A stretch of DNA of 64,000 nucleotides. Origin: Anthostomella pinea (taxonomy: Eukaryota; Ascomycota; Sordariomycetes; Xylariales; Xylariaceae). The stretch lies in the NCBI GenBank assembly GCA_963556695.1, contig CAUWAG010000008.1, positions 1,984,001 to 2,048,000 of the forward strand, given 5' to 3'. The position numbers and the translations under genes were made by a program. Each line of letters starts with the position of its first letter. Position 1 is the first letter of the stretch. Under the pieces are notes generated by a model that worked only from the letters and a program-made list of their open reading frames with translations, was not told the origin of the DNA and did no database searches. Shown here one piece after another: positions 58,457 through 64,000 of this stretch.

Positions 58457-60119
58457 ATGGCGGCACCATCCGAGAAGTCTGATGAGCCGACCCGGCCATC
58501 CACAAGCGACAACAGCAACGCCGATGACGATGTCAATATCGGTCGACATGACCACGGCATCGAGCCCCAGCGCTCCCGCGTCGAGTCCATCTGGGCCGTT
58601 GAGCACATCTCGTTCCCGCGGGAGGTGATGCTAGTCTTCGTATGCTGCATGGCCCAATTCTGCACCCGTAAGATCCGCTCACTCTGCACACCATATCCAT
58701 GCACATCAGCGCCCACTGAACCCAATCGCAGAGGCCGCATACATGGAGACCCTCATGCTGCTCCACGTGATCGGCAGCACCTTCAACGTCACCGACCAGG
58801 GCCAGCTCGCCTGGCTCGTGGCCGGCTACTCGCTCACCGTCGGCACCTTCATTCTCTTCTCGGGCCGCCTGGGCGACGCCTTCGGCTACAAGCGCATGCT
58901 GCTCATCGGCTACGCCTGGTTCAGCGTCTGGTCTGTCGTCGCGGGGCTGAGTGCCTACTCGAACTTCGTGCTGGCCGTCTTTGCGCGCGTGCTGCAGGGT
59001 ATTGGCCCGGCCATCTGTCTGCCGAATGCTCTGGCTATCTTCGGCGCCGTGTACCCCCCGGGCCACCGCAAGGCCATGGTGTTTGCGTTCTTCGGCGCCG
59101 TCGCGCCGATGGGCGGTGTGGTCGGTGCGGCGGTTGGCGCTGGCATCGCCTTGAGCTGGTGGCCGTGGGCGCTATGGGCCTTCAGCATCTGGCTGGTCGT
59201 ATTGGCTGTGATGGGTTTCTTCGTCATCCCTGAGCTGCCGCGGAAGGATGAGGTCTTCGGTGAGGGGTGGACGTGGAAGGGATTGAGCGACGAGCTGGAC
59301 TTGCCGGGCGCATTCATAGGGATCGTGGCCCTGGTGCTGTTCAACTTTGCGTGGAACCAGGCGCCCATTGCCGGCTGGGCCACCGCTGAGGTTCTTGTGC
59401 CGTTGGTACTGGGTCTTGTGCTCTTCGGCGTGTTCGCCTTGTTCGAACTCAAGGTCGCTTCCAAGCCGTTACTACCGTTCGACGCAATCAACGCCGATGT
59501 TGCATTCGTGCTCGCAGCCGTGGCCTGTGGCTGGGCTACTTTTGGAATCTGGACACTGTATCTGGTTCAGGTCTTGCAGGAAATCCGCCACCTCTCGCCA
59601 CTGCTCACAATCGCCTGGTTTTCCCCCGTCGTCATCTGTGGAGGTCTCGCCGCTGTCATCACCGGCAAGCTTCTTGGTCCATTGAGCTTCCGACCGCCAA
59701 CCGTCATGGCCATGGCCCTCGCTGCTTTCACCACCGGCATCTGCCTCACGGCCACGGCGCCAACTGACCAGATCTACTGGGGCCAGATCTTTGTGAGTAT
59801 GATAGTCATGCCCTTTGGCATGGACATGAGCTTTCCGGCTGCTACCCTGATTCTGTCCAATGCCGTGAAGAAGGAAAATCAGGGCATTGGTGCTAGTCTG
59901 GTCAACACTGTCGTCAACTATGGCATCGCCCTCGGCGTTGGCTTCTCTGGCACGGTGGAAACCCACGTCAGTCATGGAGATAAACTTGCTGGGTACAGAG
60001 GAGCCTTGTACATGGGAATCGGGCTTGCTGGACTCGGCCTGGGAATTTGCGTCGTCTTCTTAGCAAGACAGCATCGTATGGACGGAAAGCGGGGGGATGA
60101 GAAGGTTGAAGATGAATAG
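58457..60119 (+). CDS. MFS transporter, DHA2 type (drug:H+ antiporter, 14 helices)
   Basis: Exons 58457-58667 and 58732-60119, intron 64 nt (GTAAGA...CGCAG), phase 1; 532 residues. The start MAAPSEKSDEP is in a good context (GCCATGG). A polar N-terminus of about 55 residues is followed by the membrane core. The DHA2 signature loop is GRLGDAFGYKRMLLIG, and motif C-like sequence is GVVGAAVGAGIALSWWPWALW. Later helices include GAFIGIVALVLFNFAWNQ, WATFGIWTLYLVQVLQEI, TVMAMALAAFTTGICLTA and GALYMGIGLAGLGLGICVVF. It resembles yeast Atr1-type transporters (aminotriazole/boron resistance group). The substrate cannot be deduced from sequence. The C-terminus is charged. Confidence 0.9.
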
Positions 60120-60839
60120 AGCCTACCTTCAAGATGAATGGGCTCCGGTCCAGGGATAAATAGAGATAGATATATAATAATGATACCCGCAGAAGCTGCC
60201 CAGAAGATAGGAGCTCCAACTGAATGATATCAGTTTTAGAAGTATGTTACACCGGCCCAGGGTATCCGTTGGGGAGGACCTAAGAGCTGTGCGGGATGTA
60301 TTGACTACCTCTTTGAAGATAGTAATTGCCGCCAGTTTGCAGTAGGGCAAGCGGTAAGGGGAGCCCTTAGGTACTTCTTGGCCGATGACCTGTTCCCATG
60401 CTTTCAGATACTCTGTTCCGCATAGATGCGCCTTGCACAGAAGATGGGCAGAAAGCGCGATGTCCTTGGCAACTAATGTGCCAACGGGGGGTGGCAGCTA
60501 TGGCTATGTGACAGCCGTAGGTGCCCGGTGCATCTCCTGTGTACGTGCGACATCACATGTCACATGTTGCTGGCATATTTACAGCACTTAGAGCGGCAGC
60601 ATCGAAGATTAATGTCTTTGATATGAAGCATGAGGTGAGGGGTGGAACGTGCGCATGTGAACCTTAAGCGCCTCAGCTTAGGTGCAACAGACATTGACAC
60701 TGCAGTCTAGTAGGATGAGATACGAAAAGGTAGTACATGGCGAGATCATTAGAGTCTTATCATGTCCTGCGCGGATAACAGCTTGGTTCTCCTTTTCCGT
60801 GAGACTGCCAACCGCCCGTATGTCAATCATCCACAAAAC
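60120..60839. other. Intergenic, convergent 3' regions
   Basis: 720 bp with no gene recognised. Confidence 0.5.
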
Positions 60840-61919
60840 TCATGCTTCGGTCGTTTCCGTGCGATCAGGCTCATCTTCCATCAGCCAGAGTGACCTGGGG
60901 AGCCCCTCTTCCATTCGTATGACCGGCCAATAACACCCCGCCCGCTGGTAGTACGGTCCGTATCTCTTGCCCAGCACATCCATCACCATCTGAACGTCAA
61001 CTTGATGGCCACAGCGCCTAAGGAGCTCTTCCTCTGCAGCCTGAGAAATCCTGTCCATCCAGTCTGTGAAAGACGTCTCAACAGGTTGTTCCGGCCTTTC
61101 TAGTCGAATACCCATCGGATGAAAGTATCGACGGTAAGGGTAGACCAGGGGACCATCGAAGAGGCCATAGGCTTGGGTGTCCGGGTCGATGGGATGAAGC
61201 CCAAATTCGTTTGTAGGGAGGCTCTCAGCTGCCGAGTCTAGCTGCCTTGGTTCATATTCCAGCCAGAGCTCCGCCGCAGTCTCATTCCCAGCTTCATGCG
61301 GCTCTCCCTAGGCACGGCATACGGTACCCCTCGTCGAGACGAAAAGTAGGCGTTCAAGCGATACCAAGTGTTCGTTGATGTCACGTCCCGATCTGTCCCG
61401 CCACGGGACTATTACTGGACCGACAGGGGAGATCCTGGGGGCCGCAACATCAACAGCCAGGAATTTGACCTTGCTCAGATGCGTTTTAGTCAGCATTGAG
61501 TACAGGTACATGGGTGAGTGGCCCTGGCAGTAGATCAAATCCAGATCCCAGTTGACGAAGAAGAAGCCATGCAGTATCGGTTCCATTACAGACGGAGCTC
61601 GCTCATAAGATCCGTAAAATGCTGCTACGCATTTGCTATTCCAAGCGCTAAGGGGTTGCAGCAATCTGACAAGTTGACGACCTTGCAGAACCTCCTGTCT
61701 CGCTTGCCGACTGACTTGCATTATCGCTCTCAGCGTGGATAAAAACCTCGGGTTGGACATCGTGAACGAAGTGAGCCAAAGATAATGGAGATCGTTTTGG
61801 GTGGGATGGGTCATGACATGGACCACGGGACCTCTTGGAAGCGCGTAAAGTCCCCACACGGCAAGACGGATCTCGATGGGAAGCTGGGAGAATAGTTGGA
61901 AGTCGGCTGGTCGGGACAT
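60840..61919 (-). pseudogene. 2EXR-domain protein gene with one in-frame stop
   Basis: A single minus-strand frame of 360 codons from MSRPADFQLFSQLPIEIRLA at 61919 to the final stop at 60840, interrupted once by TAG at 61310-61308. The N-terminus is the 2EXR motif (FQLFSQLPIEIRLAVWGLYA), followed by the usual alpha/beta region (ALPRGPVVHV, AIMQVSRQARQEVL, FFFVNWDLDLIYC, KVKFLAVDVA). After the TAG the same frame goes on with well-formed sequence (AAELWLEYEPRQLDS, FTDWMDRISQAAEEELLRRC). 2EXR proteins are numerous in ascomycetes and mostly uncharacterised. A single change such as CAG to TAG, or a sequencing error, is the simplest explanation; the 203-residue short form might still be made. Confidence 0.78.
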
Positions 61920-62457
61920 GGTGTTGTTGGCGTGGGTGGATTCGTCTGGGTTAGGTAGGCTGACGAGAGACGGGTGCTGAGACAGGTGGCTTCACTTGGT
62001 GCTGGACTGCCAGCCAGACGGGGTATAGACCAGATATATAGATGAAGTCGAAGTACAAAGGCAAAGAGGTAGTCAGTTGCCTGACTTTCTAGTGACAGAA
62101 AAGAAAGTGTGCCTGCAAGAGGTGTACAATATTTGAAAGAGCACAAGGTGGAAGCCGGATCACCTGCCTGAAGAGCAATGGAACGATAGCCAAGGCAACC
62201 ATGGCTGAGCTACCAAGTGCATGTTGGCTTTGCCTCTTTCTCATCTGCAGGCAGACTGGAGGTGACCCATGCCACTCTTTGTCGATGGCCCAATGATCAA
62301 GCTTCTAACCAAGGAGCTCCAATATCCTTAGGTGTACACCAAAGATCAAAGACGTGGGAAATCACTCTACAGAAAGTAGTGTTCGAGACGCGTGCACTTT
62401 TGAGGAGACTGGGACTCCACTGGATGCCTATACAGATTCCTAATCCAATCACTGACT
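61920..62457. other. Intergenic region
   Basis: About 540 bp; promoter of the 2EXR gene and 3' end of the MAPEG gene. Nothing else recognised. Confidence 0.5.
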
Positions 62458-63017
62458 CTAGTACACGGCTGACCCAGCCAGCAAGAACATGGTAAGGATG
62501 ATTCCCACGCCCGTAAACCATGTCGCGCTCCTGGCCAAAGCCCACCTCGGCTCATCCTGGAGAACCACATAGATCACATTGTATATCACCCTCGTGCCCA
62601 GATACGCGATTGCCAGCGCATTGGCAACCACTGGATTGACGGCAGCTATGTTCACCGACACGACCGCAGCTGCGTATAAAGAGATGGTCTCCAAGCCATT
62701 AGCGAACGCGCTCTCGGCTCGTAGGATACGCGCCTTCGTCTGGATCCACGATTAGCACTCGAGGGGAACTCAACGACAGCGGCGAAATGAGAGACATACC
62801 TTCGGGTCGAGATCATCGGCATCAGCTATAGCTGGTTTGTACTTTTGCGGGCTGGCGGGGTCCAGATACCGGCCGCCGAGAGCAAAGCTGTAGAGCTTGA
62901 GAAGGAATAAGAGGATGAAAGCCGCAGGTACCTGAGAACGTGTTAATGGGTCCGCGGAATTGAAGACTCTGGAGGACTTACGATATAAAAGGTAAAATTT
63001 CTATCGAATGCAACCAT
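62458..63017 (-). CDS. MAPEG family membrane protein
   Basis: Three exons on the minus strand: 63017-62982 (MVAFDRNFTFYI), 62931-62800 and 62739-62458, joined in phase 0; 149 residues, the usual size of MAPEG proteins. Introns are 50 and 60 nt with GTAAGT/GTATGT donors. Four hydrophobic segments: VPAAFILLFLLKLYSFALG, LYAAAVVSVNIAAVNPVVAN, ALAIAYLGTRVIYNVIYVVL and WFTGVGIILTMFLLAGSAVY. The family hallmark after helix 1 is RAESAFANGLE, corresponding to the RxxxAxxNxxE pattern of glutathione- or eicosanoid-metabolising MAPEG enzymes. A membrane-bound glutathione S-transferase-like activity is plausible; the substrate is unknown. Confidence 0.85.
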
Positions 63018-63804
63018 TCTCGGTAAGAAGCGAAGCCACTACTATCCGTGGCCGCGCGGTATCCTAGCTGTATAGCGGTCTGCCTTCGTCTGGTCTACAA
63101 ATCGGTGGGCTTAATGGTTATTGCTGGTGAAATTAAATCGTATGGGATCGATGTATCTTTAAGCAGTAAGGTTCTTTCTAAAAGATCGAGGTGTCGGGGC
63201 CTCTTTCCTCGGAACACGCGTGTCGTCTCCGGGTCAGGGGCTGACGAAACAAGCCTTGTTTCAACTTTTGGGTGTCGCACAGGTGATCTGCACCAGGTCC
63301 GACATCACGATGATGTATGCTGGAATAGTTTCAATATATAAATATTAAGCACGTATATACCAGCCCGTTTACCAACATAAAACACATTTTATTCGGCATG
63401 CATCGCCAACACTGTTTCAATAGTGACAACGTCAAAGTTGCGCCGTTGACCCCCTGCACTCTGTGCTTGTCAGTTGCTTCTGGTTATGATCCAATCGTAC
63501 AGTTGTCCTCCACGACGCGCAAGCTACAACGACTACAACCCTCCACAATGATTCAACATCCTTCAGTGAGGGTTTTCACTTGAGATACCAGAACATAGTG
63601 AAGTGCGTGACCGAAAGAGTGCGTAAACAATTTTCAGTATGAATATATCTTACAAGTAAAATACAGACCAACGCGATGGAAGCCTTCTCTGCAACCGCCA
63701 GGGCGCGACGAAATCAGACAACAACCCCGCCTCCACCTTTCCACCTTCTTCCCGCAGTTGGGATGTACAACGAGCCTTCAGAACTCCCGATCCCTCAAGC
63801 CTCC
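63018..63804. other. Intergenic region
   Basis: About 790 bp; promoter of the MAPEG gene and 3' region of the next gene. No RNA gene or repeat recognised. Confidence 0.5.
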
Positions 63805-63984
63805 CTACGAGGACGAATACACCTCGCTGCCAAAAGCACCGATGCCGTCAACCTTGTAGTACCCCCCCTCATAATCGTTGTGCTTAGTACCGTAGCAGTT
63901 GTCCCGCTTTTCAAAGAGAACGTAGTCCTTGCCGTCCCGCTTGGTGATGTGGCTACCGAGGGGCCCCTTCATCGCTCGCAGACA
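63805..63984 (-). CDS. Last exon of a small protein, unknown (partial)
   Basis: The last exon of a gene that runs off the right edge. An intron end (CTAACATAG...TGCAG) precedes 63984. The exon encodes 59 residues beginning CLRAMKGPLGSHITKRDGKD and containing VLFEKRDNCYGTKHND and GGYYKVDGIGAFGSE before the stop at 63805. Two cysteines and many Gly/Lys/Asp residues would fit a small secreted protein, but no signal peptide can be seen in the window. Confidence 0.6.
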   Translation of the reverse strand, partial: CLRAMKGPLGSHITKRDGKDYVLFEKRDNCYGTKHNDYEGGYYKVDGIGAFGSEVYSSS

Positions 63985-64000
63985 CTGCATTCTATGTTAG

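Noticed and set aside
1..64000. CRISPR arrays, bacterial operons or integrated bacteriophage
   Set aside because: No regularly spaced direct repeats with unique spacers, no Shine-Dalgarno-linked gene strings; introns and gene families are fungal throughout.

Overview
The window is nuclear DNA of a filamentous ascomycete (Pezizomycotina, most likely a sordariomycete-type fungus). The signs are short spliceosomal introns (about 50-160 nt) with GTRNGY donors and CTAAC/CTGAC-like branch sites, HET, WSC, 2EXR and F-box genes, a fungal MAPEG gene, and fungal Tad-type LINE, Fot1/pogo, Tc1 and Ty1/copia elements. No bacterial operon structure is present. All exon structures were derived by reading frames and splice signals by eye.

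Layout. 1-618: 5' end of an unidentified conserved gene (minus). 619-12634: about 12 kb with no gene I can support, only simple repeats. 12637-13244: a foldback MITE with long terminal inverted repeats. 13839-30294: the main single-copy gene block (WSC protein, HET gene with a shifted C-terminus, macrodomain gene with one internal stop, a heavily decayed relic, SDR oxidoreductase, F-box/LRR-like protein, Thg1-like protein, a small Gln-rich conserved protein, a GH55 glucanase with bacterial-type features, and a tRNA-Thr gene). 31209-53481: a transposon-rich block holding a 5'-truncated LINE, a full-length LINE with a Fot1/pogo element nested in its ORF1, a decayed host gene, a small membrane protein gene, a tRNA-derived SINE, a STAND-N-like host gene carrying a Tc1 element in its intron, a pogo remnant, a second SINE and a copia element with near-identical LTRs. 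53920-64000: ordinary genes again (MARVEL-like membrane protein, aquaglyceroporin, DHA2-type MFS transporter, 2EXR gene with an internal stop, MAPEG protein, 3' end of a small Cys-containing protein).

The genes do not form one pathway. What ties the window together is its transposon history. The SINE at 43742-44343 has a tRNA-like head with Pol III A and B boxes, a 3' third matching the 3' end of the resident LINE, and a perfect target-site duplication, so it looks like a SINE mobilised by that LINE. Target-site duplications were found for the MITE, both LINE copies, the Fot1/pogo element, the first SINE and the Tc1 element; the copia element lacks one. The transposon ORFs read here all carry stops or frameshifts, so no autonomous element looks active. 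Several host genes near these insertions also carry one or two ORF-breaking changes.

The most unusual single observation is the tRNA-Thr(UGU) gene at 30160-30294 (minus). It folds into a normal 72-nt tRNA only if two insertions are removed: a canonical-position 10-nt tRNA intron and a 53-nt segment that looks like a spliceosomal intron (GTGAGC...CTAAT...CTAG) inside the anticodon stem.
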